From assembly GCA_963576735.1 (NCBI GenBank), contig OY755186.1:11829970-11893969 (forward strand): DNA of 64,000 bases. The letters are read 5' to 3'. This DNA comes from Bedellia somnulentella. Its lineage: Eukaryota; Arthropoda; Insecta; Lepidoptera; Bedelliidae. Made by a program: the position numbers and the translations under genes. Under the pieces are notes generated by a model that worked only from the letters and a program-made list of their open reading frames with translations, did not search any database and was not told the DNA's origin. The stretch's first letter is position 1. Every line of letters starts with the position of its first letter. This document shows, piece by piece, positions 24,898-37,840 of the stretch.

Positions 24898-25679
24898 TAC
24901 CTTTTATAGTGTTAAAGTTAGCGTATGAAACTATGGTTGTGGTAAGATATTATTCGAGGTTACGTTGAAAATAGCCATATAGTGATGTTTTAAATTTGCT
25001 TAGTAAAAGTTTGTATATAAATGATTATCCACTGTTAAAAAAATAATAATTGTATTCACTCTATCCACTGAGATTTTTTGGGTAGTCTTGAGTACACAAA
25101 ATATTTAGCTTACTGAATGTTTTTCAAACAATCTATTTATGTGATAATTCCAGTGAATTTCAGTGATCAGTCTTAAGCCCTAACTATATCTTACCCTAGT
25201 AGATTTAGGGCACCTAACGTTAAGAAAACTAGTTTATTCTCTAGTCGGAATAATATAGTGACCTGCACGCAAGATAACATCTCACGAGTGGAAACAATAA
25301 TATTTATGCACGTGTGTGGATTGTTAACTTTCGTTTGTAGTTATACTAGGAATAGGTTTCCTAACCAATCGTTTGCGTATTGTGATTACTGAAAGGAAGG
25401 TGGCGCCTTATCGATATATTTTAAAGTTTTCTTAGATATTTATTCTAATCAAACACTTATATCTCAGTTTTGAGACGTTCTTAAGTAAATAAGTGTTTTA
25501 TGAGTTACACAAAGAGCTTTACCTTGCAGACATAGGAAATCCGTCAATATTTACCTAGTTCGAAGTATTTGTTTGCAATTTGGCGATATACTGCTGAAAT
25601 TCTTACTCAATCGTTCTAGGCACGATTTTTAAGTAAATTGTATGAGTCATCCAAATACATGACTTTCATGGAAAACTCA

Positions 25680-25991
25680 TAAACATAAACATAACATAAA
25701 CATAAACGTTCACGCCGAATATCCCCGAAGGGGTTGGCAGAGGTACTAATACTTCTGAACATTACGTGACTTTGTCACCTGGTGTTCAGAGTACCCACGT
25801 TTTGCATGGACAGTGTACTCACGTGATAGGGGGCAGGCCTATCGCCGTTTTGTACGAATACACTGTCACATGACTAAGTACAACTCAGCCATGTGGGTTT
25901 CCTCACGATGTTTTCCCTCACCGTTAACAACCATGATAAATTAACCACACATATGTCTTTAGAAAAGACAAATTGGTGTAGGCCCGACCCA
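25680..25991 (-). mobile_element. SINE family B, 5'-truncated, with target duplication
   Basis: Lacks the tRNA-like head but keeps body and tail. Flanked by perfect GGAAAACTCA repeats (25670-25679 and 25992-26001), so the truncation happened at insertion. Confidence 0.88.
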
Positions 25992-26001
25992 GGAAAACTC
26001 A

Positions 26002-29000
26002 AATCATATAATAAACCAGAGCGTTCAGAAATGTGCATAATTGCGAATATGTGACGGCAAATTACTTACGTATAATGACAATAAAATAAAATATAAAATA
26101 CTGTCAAATTCCTTTCAAGATTCATAAAGAAGCACATCTAAAACCATAAGTAGCGCAAAAACTTGTGAATTCTGTTGAATCACGACACGCCGCCATCATT
26201 CGAGCGGCGCAAACCAAGAGAGCCTTAGTCTCGACACCGCATCATTGATTAATATCTATGATTCGTTTATCTTGGGCTTAGTTTTATTTACGAGATGGAT
26301 ATTAATTGTGTATAATCTCAGCGGCACGACTGCCACCGCCGCTCGACCGCTGGAGGCCCGATACATCTATCTCTATAATCTTTTTAATGACTACCGGTCA
26401 TTTTCTTTTTACGCCAATAAAGATTACTCCAAGCTCCCTGCTGAGAGAATAGATGCTCAATATCTTATACATGTTCGCGGTCGGTGTTTCCTCTAATCAT
26501 AAATAGTATGGCGATAGCTCATATTTATGTATTTTAGTCACGTTTTTTCTGTATTGGCTGCGATTGATGAACTAGACTGAATTAATGTTTTTCATAACAA
26601 ACACGTAAACGCATTTTGCATATTCAATTTGAGTAGAGGTTTATCGTAGGTAATCTGACAACTGTTTGCATATTGCAGTAACATTATGATGCGTCGGATT
26701 TTATTAATACAGAAATGCGTAATCACACATAGTTAAGTAAATTAGTATGTATTTTTATCTAGACTGGAATCTCATTGTATAAAACTGTTAATATAGGCAG
26801 TTGCATAATTTTCAATTTTCCAATCCTGTGAGGAGTCAGGGACAGCCCTGCAAAAACACTTATTTTCATTATTTTACGGAATTATACTTGTAAACTATGT
26901 AAAAGAGGGAACAACGGGAAGTTCGTAATTAGTAATACAAAAGTTATGTTTTAATTATAATAAGTAATGTTTCCTGAAATAAATTTTCACAATTTTTATT
27001 GTCGGTTCTAAACCATTATTGCAAGGTTTTTTTAGCTATACTCTTTGCCTGTTGTCATCTGCTATCAATCAATATAACTAGACTGATAGCGTTAGACACC
27101 TATAAGTAGAGAAGCCAATGAAACCACTTTACATTTACACAATCAGCAATGCATTGATACCGATCAATTTCAAAACGTTCAGTTTTATATTTTCTTTATT
27201 TACATCGATCAAGTGCAGCGAGGGGATTACATTTAGATTCAATGATTAGCCGTCAATATTTAATGTGCTCAGTCGATGATTGAAAGAAGAGCGATGACGG
27301 GATTGACGGGCCGAGGGTCTCGTTGATGTTGCAATCATTATGCGAGATTGGAATCATCAGGGATTGATGGATCAGTTTGATTGAAGTACGGTCCGATTAT
27401 TGACCGAGAGATTAATGTACAGATAATCTCCATAATCGTTTTGTTAGTAGAGTATAATGTTATGTTATGACTGATTTTACCAATTTTGATAAAAATGGTT
27501 AGGATGAAAAATTCATACTATTACCATATAACCAGTTTCATTTCTAGCAATCAATTACTTTCATGTTATCATACATATAATAATTTTAATGTTTACATAC
27601 TGCAATTTTCAACTATTCTTTTTTATCATTTCATCAACCCTTTGTTCATCATTAATCGTCGGGTTTAGGCTTTAAGCTTTCTCGAGCGCTTGTAAATTAT
27701 ATATTAATATCGTAACTGATATGATAGTACGCCTCTGTTATTCTTTGGAATATTCTACAAACTAGAGAGAAGAAAGGTAATTTGCCTAATTTATTTTTGT
27801 CACAGTACCTTAGAAAAGTCTATGAAAGAAACATACATACACTCATGGCAATGAAATCCAAAAGTGGTATCCAAAGCTTTAGTATTTGCGTATAAGTTGA
27901 GTGGAGAAAAGATGGTAGGTAGCATAAAGGCTGCGCAGTAATGGGTCTCCACTCTAACCACATTGCCTAATAATCACTTAAAAAGCTACATAACCCTAAA
28001 TAGATTCTCAAAGTCTTAAGACTTCCGTTGTAAGAAATGATCTAGTGGTATTATAAGCCGACGTTATTGTTTAATATTAAAATCTCGTAATCTTCATTTT
28101 AAATTAACGACTGCCTTGTACAGTAGATATTATTTCTAAATTAAAATGATTTACGACATTGTTTTGAATCACATGATATTCATAAAAAATAGTTATAAAT
28201 AGATTGCATAACCAATTTCAATTAAAAAAGTATATCCACACAAGTTTTTATGCTCCTCATTGAAAAGGCCCTTCCAATAATGGGATTTTTATGATGGAAA
28301 AATGGCTTCACATAAAGATTAGCTTTCAAAAATCTTAATTAGAAGAGACAGAGACGGGACCCTACACACAGGCAATTCCAGAAACAGCCCAATTTTGACA
28401 AACGAACCTCCGCTTAATTGCTCTAAATTGGTTTTTATTAGTTGCTTTTATGTTTATACTAATTGATGCGCTTTGGATTTGAAATGTACTCAAAACTATA
28501 TATTTTAGTGGTTTTAAATTCATGTGTTCATTTTTATAACTTAAATGTTCAGTGTATAGAAATCAGTGTTATGTCGGATTTTCAATTATGGAGTTGCAAT
28601 CACGCGTTGGGCCAGCCACACCGATTCTAGTTGTCTAGTATGGGTGAGGAAAACATGATACTTTGAGTTTTCACTCACAGTGTCTTTAATAACCCGAAGC
28701 TTTTAAAAATCTATTATCTGATAATAAAGTCTAAATTAAAAACAGATTCAAAAATCTTAATGCAAAACAAATTTCGGGGCTACTGTTGACTCCGCAAATA
28801 CCTAGACGATATTCATGAATGAAAAAACGATTGTAACGGTACACTCCGATTATGCGCTATTAGCCAAGTTTATAAGGAAGTCTGTGGAATGTGGTATTTT
28901 TTATGTGTTTAACATTGAAGTATCGCAAGGTGTACTCCTCACTATTTTCCCACAACGCCTCAATGGCTGCGTAACACCCGGTCATAGTATTTTGCACATG

Positions 29001-30550
29001 TTCTTTATGCGGCTTTTTTACTTACGCATATAGCTGTACTTACTTGGATACCGTACCGTACTAACTACTACTACGTGAATGAAACTTACTGTTATGTAGA
29101 TGGATTATTTTATTGACGCTTTTGATTGCAGTCAAATTACGACTTTTGGATAGTTATTGTTTTTTAATTAGGATCTGGAATTTTAACTACTGGGATATGT
29201 CAATGAATTGAAAGTTGCTCGAAAATTGAGTTTTGTTGCACAGTACGTGTGAACTGTGGTTTTATTTATATTTTAATTACTTTGCTATCAAATAAGAGAT
29301 AGTATAAAAAAAACATGAATTTATCCTCTCAATGTGGTATGATTGAGTGTAACTATTTGCTAACTCGTACATAAGTACTCTCTAAAATAGAATCTCGATT
29401 TTTTTCATATAATTATGACGTTTTAAATATTGTTTATCAAACTATCTGGTACTTTTATGGCACTGTCAGCTAATGAGCGCAGAAGAAAAGTTATCTAATC
29501 TTAGCCGCCATTTTCTTACTTCTCCGTCTACTATATATTTTCGTCAATTTTCTTAATATAAGAAATAATATAAGAATTAGTAATAATACAGTAATAGTAA
29601 TATTTACAAGCATGATGAAAATAAGTCATATGAAATACGTGATCAATTAAAATTTATAGCGATCGGTTTCTTATGGATTCCACTTCGGCTGTAATGACTT
29701 ACTTTGAATACTTGTGTCATATCATAATCATAATATAGTATTATTACATGGTTTTATTATAAATTATTACCTGTCGATTTTTTCAATCTCATGAATTATA
29801 TCTATAAAGTGTCATTGAATGGATTTCTGCTTTAGGAAATGAAATCCCGGAAGATATTTTTGAACCCCTACAAATCCCTGAAAATGCTAAATCTCATTGT
29901 AATAACTCAGAGCTGCGATGGATAATAATACTCAGTCTTTAATAGTTCCATGCTAACTAAAATAAAACGTAATTGCGTAAAACAAGAAACGAGTAAACGG
30001 GAAAGACAAGGGATGATTCGGGATTACTGGGTGTAACTGCCGTATCAGTCACAGGGACATAGCTTCACCCAGTCTCTTCGATTCAATCGTATTGAGATGA
30101 AATAAATATAATGCTCAAAAAATGCTAATGTGCAATGTTTGCCCCAAAAAGTAAGCCTCTATATGTACTCCCTTCCAATTATATAATAAATATAGTAAAA
30201 ATATTGTATAGCCAATGGTGCCATAAAGTATTCTTATTCTTTGGTTCTGTTTATCTAAAAGACTGGACCACCGTAATCAAATAAATGATCTGTGGTAAAC
30301 TGACCAAAATATTGTTAGCAGATTATTAACATTTCTAATCGAATCTTTCTCATCACTAAACATTTATTCATGAACATAAACGTTTTATTTTAAAAAGCCG
30401 TGATACATGTCGTGTGTGGTGACCACCGCCCACTCAACTGCATATAAAATCACTTCGTTCGACAAACATTATAATAAGAAACATTGAACGTATTCTATAC
30501 CCTTTCTAAGCAAACGCACACAGACAAGACACCCATTAATATCCCAGTCC
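26002..30550. other. Intergenic DNA
   Basis: Contains the old SINE at 27831. A lone Su(H)-like CGTGTGAA lies at 29246-29253. No gene recognised. Confidence 0.45.
27831..28066 (-). mobile_element. Old, diverged SINE family A copy
   Basis: Recognisable from CATACATACACTCATGGC, the GTGGAGAAAAGATGGT block and the final AAGCCGACG. Internal sequence is heavily changed. Confidence 0.55.
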
Positions 30551-30664
30551 TACTTCTATTATTCCGAGTACGCGTGCTCGCCACTCGTTCCTCAGCTTCT
30601 TATTATATTATTTATTGTTGAATAATGTGAATGGTAATGCGTGGTTGTTCACGATCCCGCATAG

Positions 30665-30685
30665 CACCTGCCGAGTTTTCCCACA
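30665..30685 (+). promoter_or_regulatory. E-box plus Su(H) site in a CpG-rich island
   Basis: CACCTG (30665-30670) is followed seven bases later by TTCCCACA (30678-30685). They lie in a GC- and CpG-rich stretch (30560-30790) that stands out from the AT-rich surroundings and has no credible gene. Candidate Notch/proneural enhancer. Confidence 0.5.
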
Positions 30686-32275
30686 CTCGCTCGAGACGTG
30701 AGCGCGCGTACCGCATGCGACCGCGCCGCGTGTGCGAGCGAGACGCGTGCACGCCTCGTGCTAGAAGAGAGCGGCGATAGCCAACAAAAAGAGATGCATC
30801 CAACTTAGTTGTTGGTTACCAGTTTACCACTTATCCTATAAAAAGTCGAATGTAGATTAGATGATAATAATTGTCAAGTTGTCCGGGCCCGGTAATGTAA
30901 GAGTTATAACTGTGTTTTTGTTTCTACTAATGGAATTGCTCTTGCACAACTAAACAATATAGTGTGTTTCTGATAATCCTCGATGCTACCAAAGCTTTTT
31001 TAATTAGTTTTTTAATATAAATATAATACGGCAACTACGTTACGTTTAAATAATTCGCACTACTAGGCCGATTGACCGATTGACATAATTATGATGATAT
31101 ATAGAAAATAGTTGAAGTTTTCTGCCTCTGTTGAAGTAGGTCAGAAATGATTGAATTTAGCTCAACACATCATATCTGTTTACAAAAGAAATGATACTTT
31201 GACTCTTATGAGTAGTAAAGACTTGGAAAACACAGAAAGAGGACTTTGATTTGCTTATGTCACTTTAGATCATGCAAATGCAACTTTTTATGCAGATTGT
31301 TTTTTGTTATACATATCTTTAGCTTTTGGAAGCGAATAAGATTGTGTTACCTTTACCTCTAGATATTGTTTTTTTTTGTTGAAAGTACGACAATTTACGT
31401 ACAAAAGTTTTTGTTATCTTAACAAGAAATCTTTACAACCCGCGCAATAATTGTTCAAGTGCATTATAGACTCTTGCCCAACTTAACCACACTTCCTCTA
31501 TCTGCTGCACAATAGGAGATGCTCATGAACATTGTTTAGTCGTAAAGAAATCAGGAGACGGGCAACAAAGCAGCTCCCCGGATGTTCGCGATTTACTTTC
31601 GTCCAGTCCATTGAATAGGTTTATTATGCAACCAACAAAGACAAAAATTGCTCATCCCGTTTACTTCAATATTTTATGATTGCTCTTATATTTTGGACCT
31701 TAACTCTTCAGCAAGAAAGATTGGTATTTATTGAGCAATTCAAAATTTGTCCATGATGTAGGTCAGTCTATTAGTAAACGTTGAATGGACATGATTATGT
31801 ATGATTAAGTTTCGATTATGGGAAAAGGTTTACAAAAATCCATTCCGACCATATATGAAAAGAATTTATGAACTTTATTGTATGTGAAATACCGAAATAT
31901 ACCCAAGATGTAATTTATACGGATACGTAGCCGGCCGTATTGATGGTATTATGCTACGCAATACGATATTATACGATAACATATCACGCTTGCTTGAATT
32001 AAAAATCCAAATCAAGTACTTTTATGAACTCCATGTCAATTAGCCCCTCAATTGCTCATATCTGATGAATAAATAAAATGTGTAGGTACCGTTAAAATAA
32101 AACCACCCAAGAAAAACATCTAAGCCAACATCACAAGTAGACATTATAATAAAAAAACTCAATCACTACATCCAGGACTTCCAAACCATTAAGTCCAAAA
32201 TCTGAGGCTGAATGGCCACGAAGATATAGGCATATGGTGTTGTCAAAGTTGGTGGTCATCGTGCCAACTGACTCG

Positions 32276-32870
32276 TAACCCGACCCGGGTTCGCATCCGC
32301 AGAGATTGCCTGACATACGTTGTTTATTCTGTCACTTCTAGTATAACGGCCGACCATATGACGTATTGCAATAGTGTATGGGGTGTAAGGTCATTCGAGT
32401 GACAGTTTACGTAAAATTTGCGTAGTAAGAAAGTTTCCAAACTTCTAGGAAGGTTTATTAATAACCTTTTTTATATCCGAAGATAGATGATTTAGCATTG
32501 ATTTACATAAAAGTACAATAAGATTAGCGGTATTATCATGTAAGTCTATTTAACAAAGGAGATCACTAAATAATTATGGTACTAAGTGTAACGTATCCAT
32601 AATATAGGCTCTACCTTGAACTTGGAACTGCTTATGCATTTCTGGATTTCTTTTTTAACCTGACCCGGGTTCACATCCGCAGAGATTGCCCGACATACGT
32701 TGTTTGTTCTGTCACTTCTTTATTGTAATATTGTAAGTTTCGAGTGACAGTTTACGTAAATTAATACATGTCATTTGAAACAAATTTGCAAATAAAGTTT
32801 GAAAAACTTCTAGGAAAGCTTTTTTTACACGGGGGAAATTTCTTTTTTTTTTAAATCTGAAGCTTTGATG
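32276..32870. repeat. Diverged tandem duplication, units of about 200-230 bp
   Basis: CCCGGGTTCRCATCCGCAGA, then ACATACGTTGTTT, then GAGTGACAGTTTACGTAAA, then AACTTCTAGGAA occur from 32276 and again from 32657. GGGTTCGCATCC resembles a tRNA box B, so the unit may be an old SINE fragment. Confidence 0.7.
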
Positions 32871-34079
32871 GGTATAGAATTGTTTAACACGGAATTGCTC
32901 TGAAATAAACTCTCTACAGCATATTGTTCTAGATAAAAAGTAAACTTAGCGTCTTGTCACCCATTTGATAGAAGAGTTTCCTAGCCTTGCACAATCATAA
33001 TAATAGTAGCTTGGCCATACAGTGGATGCGACCACGTATCTATCTTGACCATTTTTTGGACCTCTTTATGCATTCCTGTTTTTTGATTTGCGTTGTTCGT
33101 TTACGCCTTTTTATTTTAAAATATGCTAGTTAAGTTACTTAAGTTATAATTTTGTTTGAAAAACCCATTAATTAATACTGTTATTGAATCAGAAAGTCTT
33201 TTCTTTGAAGAATGAAGTACCTAAAACTAAATTCAAAACAGTACTTCCAAAGTCAACAACCAACGAATGAATCTTTCTTGAAACAACAACAATGGTACCA
33301 ATTATGGCATTAAAACTGCCATAACTCGTGTCTTAGCCGGTATTTGCCACCGATAATTTAGCTAGAATAAATATTCAACGTAATAGATTTGAATGTTAGT
33401 TGCCAGTTTAATGATAGTGTTGCGAAATACGGTAGCCGGCGGCCAACTTATCGATAAATCAACGTCTTACAAGCACTACAATCCGTTATGCTTATTTTCT
33501 AAGTGTCTGAACCTTTGTGTAGACAGCCTTATAAATTCGGAAGCTTACAATTTTGCCGGTTGTTATTGTTGTTTGCTTCTGAGTTTTTTTTTGTAATTTG
33601 GATGTGTTGTGAAGTACAACTTAGGTGTTTCAGAGTTTTAGGATTAAAGGAAATCGTAGGTATGTTTGCTGAGATGAATCTTAGCCTTATTTCACTGGGG
33701 TGTTGCTCTTGGGTGATTGCTGGGCGACGTGGTGAGAAACCCATCATAGAAGATTCTTAATTTCGTTCTTTTCCCTTAGTAATTTGCAATAGTAAGTGAG
33801 GATTACAGATTTTATAGCTGTGGAAAGGAGGGTACTTTTGGGTAAAAGTATAGTAGTAAGTAATGGGTAGCAATAAACACAAAAACTTATTTTACCTCTA
33901 AATCTTTTCATTACATATTAATCAGCTTTTCTTTTTATTTATTCCAACCGCTCTCAGTTTACGAAGTTTTTAAACATAAACTACCATAACGAACGCCGTA
34001 TTTGATTTCAATCATGTGATTTGTTTCTCCTCTGTTTAAAAGTTCTCTCTTTGTATAGCTGTGTAAGTGGCGTTTGAAG

Positions 34080-34114
34080 CACGTGCGACATGTTAAAGGC
34101 AGAGCTTTCCCACG
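34080..34114 (+). promoter_or_regulatory. CACGTG box and Su(H) site in a CpG-rich island
   Basis: CACGTG at 34080-34085 is the kind of E-box bound by HES repressors. TTCCCACG at 34107-34114 is a Su(H) match. Both lie at the edge of a GC-rich stretch (34080-34205). Short ORFs here are overlapping and look accidental. Confidence 0.4.
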
Positions 34115-35127
34115 GTCGTGGCTCGAGCCTGCCCCCCGCCCCTCGCGACCTCGCCCCGCGCGTGAGCGGACCTCGTGCCAAATGAGACTTGAGAGCTGGC
34201 CGCACACCGTGATTTACTTGCGAAATTAGAGTCTTTCTAATAGTTTTGATGAGTATTTGCTTTTGGGTGTTGAATCCAGTATAAGCAAGGTGTTGGAGGT
34301 TTAGTATAAGGACAAGTCACGATTATGGTTTTAAGCCCATTACTTGTTTCAATAAATCTTTTTCGGCTTCTCTATGACAATTGTATTAACTGTAGGAATA
34401 TAATCTTTTTCGTCCTCTGCGCCCCACATTGTTCCAGTGTGCTTTCCAAGTTTGTGACAAATAGTAAATAAAATAAATACCTCATACCTACCAATGCAAA
34501 TGAGGATATACAATGTTCAAAAATTTCCCTATCATTGTGGGTTTCATTTCAGACATTGAAAGTGAAAATCGTGGGCGTTATTTATTTATGACTTGTTCAA
34601 CAAATCGTTTTGGTTATAAAAACAGGTCTGGCTCAATTATATCACTGTAATCAGGCGTAGAATGGCGTGATATATGAATCTAATAAAATAAAAATTAAAG
34701 ATAAAGTAACATCGATAAATCACCGATAACCGGTATATCTAAATAGGTACCCTATTATCGATAATGCAGTGGGCGTACGGACGAGCCACGGTATTGGTCA
34801 TACGGGCAGCATGACACTCGAGCCTCCACGCATGCCCTATTAGCGTGAGCTACAAATGAATTAGGTTTTATCAATAGATTTTGACTTAATTGTTTTATTG
34901 TTGCTACGAAGATAAATTTTCAAATATAGATAGACTGATTTTATTTGTCATTTTAAAAACCAAGTAAAGCCAAATATATAATTTGCGTAACTCACGCAGT
35001 AGAGTTTAAATAATAAATATGTATTTGGTGTCTTGTCCGCTATTAGTTGAGTATCATTGACACTCTAAGCTGTATAATTTGGATACTCTACTCTGCTTAC
35101 ATACAACAAATATTTCAAAAGATTATA

Positions 35128-35442
35128 CTACTTAGATGAATCAGTAGGAATATCTTCTAAATCTTTGGGCACCCACAGTTTGCTTTTAACCACAAACTTA
35201 GAATATACTTCTACATACTGGGAATTGTAGTTGGAGCCCAAAGTTATATTTAAATAGGGGTTTCAATTAAAGTACCAAAAACCAGGAAGTGTGTCTTTTG
35301 GTTTAGCTACAAGATAATCCTGAGCCTCGGGTAATCCATTGATAAATCGCCCACTTACACTACGATTGATAATGACAATGATATCATCCATATATCTAAC
35401 AAATCGTACAGTATCATAAACATGTTTTTGCGATCACGCCAT
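35128..35442 (-). pseudogene. Fossil ORF of unknown origin with two in-frame TGA codons
   Basis: The minus-strand frame runs 105 codons from an ATG at 35442 to TAG at 35128, broken only by TGA at 35434-35436 and 35263-35265. The conceptual translation is protein-like, with residues such as RFVRYMDDIIVI early and FVVKSKLWVPKDLEDIP near the end. YMDD followed by hydrophobic residues resembles the catalytic motif of reverse transcriptases, but the rest does not clearly fit. It may be a retrocopy of a cellular gene or an RT remnant. No function is claimed. Confidence 0.4.
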
Positions 35443-36289
35443 CTTTATCGCGAGTCAGTATGCATCGAGCAATAGTTGTCTAAAGTCAAGTCTACTGGGT
35501 GTTGGTCGGATGGTAGGGTCACGTGGTGTACGTGTGTAAACACGCGTGCCTGACAACAATTTGTTGTAGCTATATCATGCCCTTGCCCTATTCATTAGGG
35601 ACTGTTGACTTACGATGGATTTAGTTGGATTTAATGGCTTATAGTAGTTTTTAGAATTCTATTATGTTTTTAATGTTTTAGATTAGAGTTATTTTTTTAA
35701 AAATCTTAAAGAATGGAACAGTATTTAATTTATTAATTGTATGCAATTTATTTTTGGTTTATATATCTAGTGTTAGCTTAGCGAATGTTTAGAAATCGTA
35801 AATGTTATTTAAACATAAGTCATCAAATCAAAAATAGTAATACCTAGATGTCACCAATTGCTATTGATTTATCGATTAGTAAATGAATACAGTGTGCTAA
35901 GTTGATTTGCATGACAATGTACTTCCGCATGCGCACGATCACCACAAAAGAATCAAATAACGGCTCAACATATCGATTATCATTTTCATACAATCGCTCG
36001 ACTAAAGGTCACGCGTAATACTATTCAGCGGAATCTTATTCAATAAAAACCATACAAGCAAAAACAAATGCAGCTTCAAAATAGGCTTCTATTTCTATAC
36101 CATTAGAGACTTTCTGAACATCGTCTTCGGCTGACGTAAGTATAGAAAAACAGACATTTGTAAAACATCCAGTAAAACGAAGGTCAAGCGAATGTGTCGA
36201 TTGTGAGAGTAGTAATAAGAGCGAGTATTTGGACTGCTGCAGGGGAGCTCGAGCGTATCGTAAGTGAGGAAGCGCATTGTTAGGTCACG

Positions 36290-36390
36290 TTCCCACAGCT
36301 CCCCTTTCTTCGAGGGGGAATAAATAATTGCACTTTTTTTCTGTCACATATGGCCAAGGAAACGGAGCATTCTGTCATATCGTTCCCACG
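36290..36390 (+). promoter_or_regulatory. Two Su(H) sites in a candidate Notch-responsive enhancer
   Basis: TTCCCACA (36290-36297) and TTCCCACG (36383-36390) match the Su(H) consensus, in the same orientation and 93 bp apart. The local DNA is less AT-rich than its surroundings and holds no convincing gene. Enhancer function is inferred. Confidence 0.5.
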
Positions 36391-36973
36391 GTTCGCCCCT
36401 TGGCACAAAGGCCGATTGAGGTCAAGAAAAAATACGTGCCAGTATTAATGCGGGACTCTATTGAGACGGCAGATGCAAGCTGTCTAGGGTTAAGGGTGAA
36501 ATCGACGAAAATAGAATGACAGGGTTCACGTTTTTATACTTATACCGTGTTTTTTATTTTTCTTGGTGAATTGTTATTTTAGAATTTGGATATTACCTGA
36601 AAATATTTAAGATTTTCGAAACTGAAGTATGTGACACAAGGTTTTTTATTGCATAGTTTTTTTTGCATTTAGTCATAGCTAGTGCAGGATCAAGTATAGC
36701 CATACGATACGTGGCTTAGCAACTGAATTGGATATCAAGTCGCTCTCAATGCATACAGACCGGTTGGTTTGTTTACAAAAAACAGCCATCATTGGCTGAT
36801 AAACAATAAAGGTCCTCATGTGTAACATTCTTTTTTTTACAAACATATCGAAACCAAAAATTCTTGAGCATCCGATTTCAAAATCCACTCACGCGTCCCG
36901 GTGTGCCGCCATTAAAGATAAAATAAAGAATTGCACCTTTTCTAAGGCGTTCCATATTTGAGAAGCGGTTCTG

Positions 36974-36981
36974 TTCCCACG
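36974..36981 (+). promoter_or_regulatory. Su(H) site
   Basis: TTCCCACG in a CpG-rich patch (36970-36995). It has the same orientation as its neighbours at 36290, 36383, 37523 and 38780. Confidence 0.45.
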
Positions 36982-37522
36982 ATCGCGCGCGCCAGTTGCG
37001 TTGCCCCCTCTTGTTCTTTTCTTCGTTTTTTGCAGCCATTACGAGGCGATGTGTGTGACGCCCAATGAACTGACAACGGCTCTAAGTAGTCCTATATCGA
37101 GATATTTAAATCGAGTGTTTGCTTTGCCATATGCATGCATATAATCTTCAGATTTCATGATTATCCTATTACCTATTTACATCTTACTGACAGTGTTATA
37201 ATCGCTAATAGGCAATAACTAGCCATAGTAAAATAACTTTATACACAGAAGTTATGGTTAAGTAAATATTTTTAGCCAATATAACAGTCAATGCTGTTGT
37301 TTAATCAACAAGAAATAAAGAAGATCCAATTAATTTGACATATAATTTACATCACTCTTTTGTCTATCAAACTTTCACAAACCCTGTAAACTGAAACGTG
37401 CCCAAAGAAAAGTAAAACTGCTGACGCGTGAATTTCAAGGCAAATCATAAAGGTGAATCAAAAGTGAGCACATTGTACGGGCTGTCAGTTAAGGAGGGAA
37501 GTACACATTGCGCTTGGATCCG

Positions 37523-37530
37523 TTCCCACG
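37523..37530 (+). promoter_or_regulatory. Su(H) site
   Basis: TTCCCACG immediately before the first copy of a roughly 90-bp tandem duplication (37541). The second copy lacks the site. Confidence 0.45.
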
Positions 37531-37540
37531 CTCCACGCGA

Positions 37541-37840
37541 CATATGGCGCGAGCGAACACGCTGTGACGCGTGGACAAAAAACGCGCCATTAGTCGATCT
37601 ATGGGACGATTTTTATGAGATAGGTAGTAATTTTGTTTAAACTTTAGTAATTTCGAAAAGCCTAAGGTATTAGTTTGTTAGTATTGATGGGTCATGAATG
37701 AGATTGAAATTTATTTTCTTGCTGTTCGCTGTACTTTGATAAAGGAAAATCATATGGCGCGAGCGAGCACACTGTGACGCGTGGACAAAAATCGCGCCAT
37801 TAGTTGATCTATAGGACGGTAATTTTCATGAGATAGGTAG
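37541..37840. repeat. Tandem duplication of about 90 bp, period 210
   Basis: CATATGGCGCGAGCGARCAC, then GTGACGCGTGGACAAAAA, then CGCGCCATTAGT, then ATGAGATAGGTAGT recur at 37541-37630 and 37751-37840. Weaker similarity continues beyond. It lies within the Su(H) cluster. Confidence 0.8.

Noticed and set aside
35128..35442. Mitochondrial insert (TGA read as Trp)
   Set aside because: The translation does not resemble any mitochondrial protein and the composition is not mtDNA-like.
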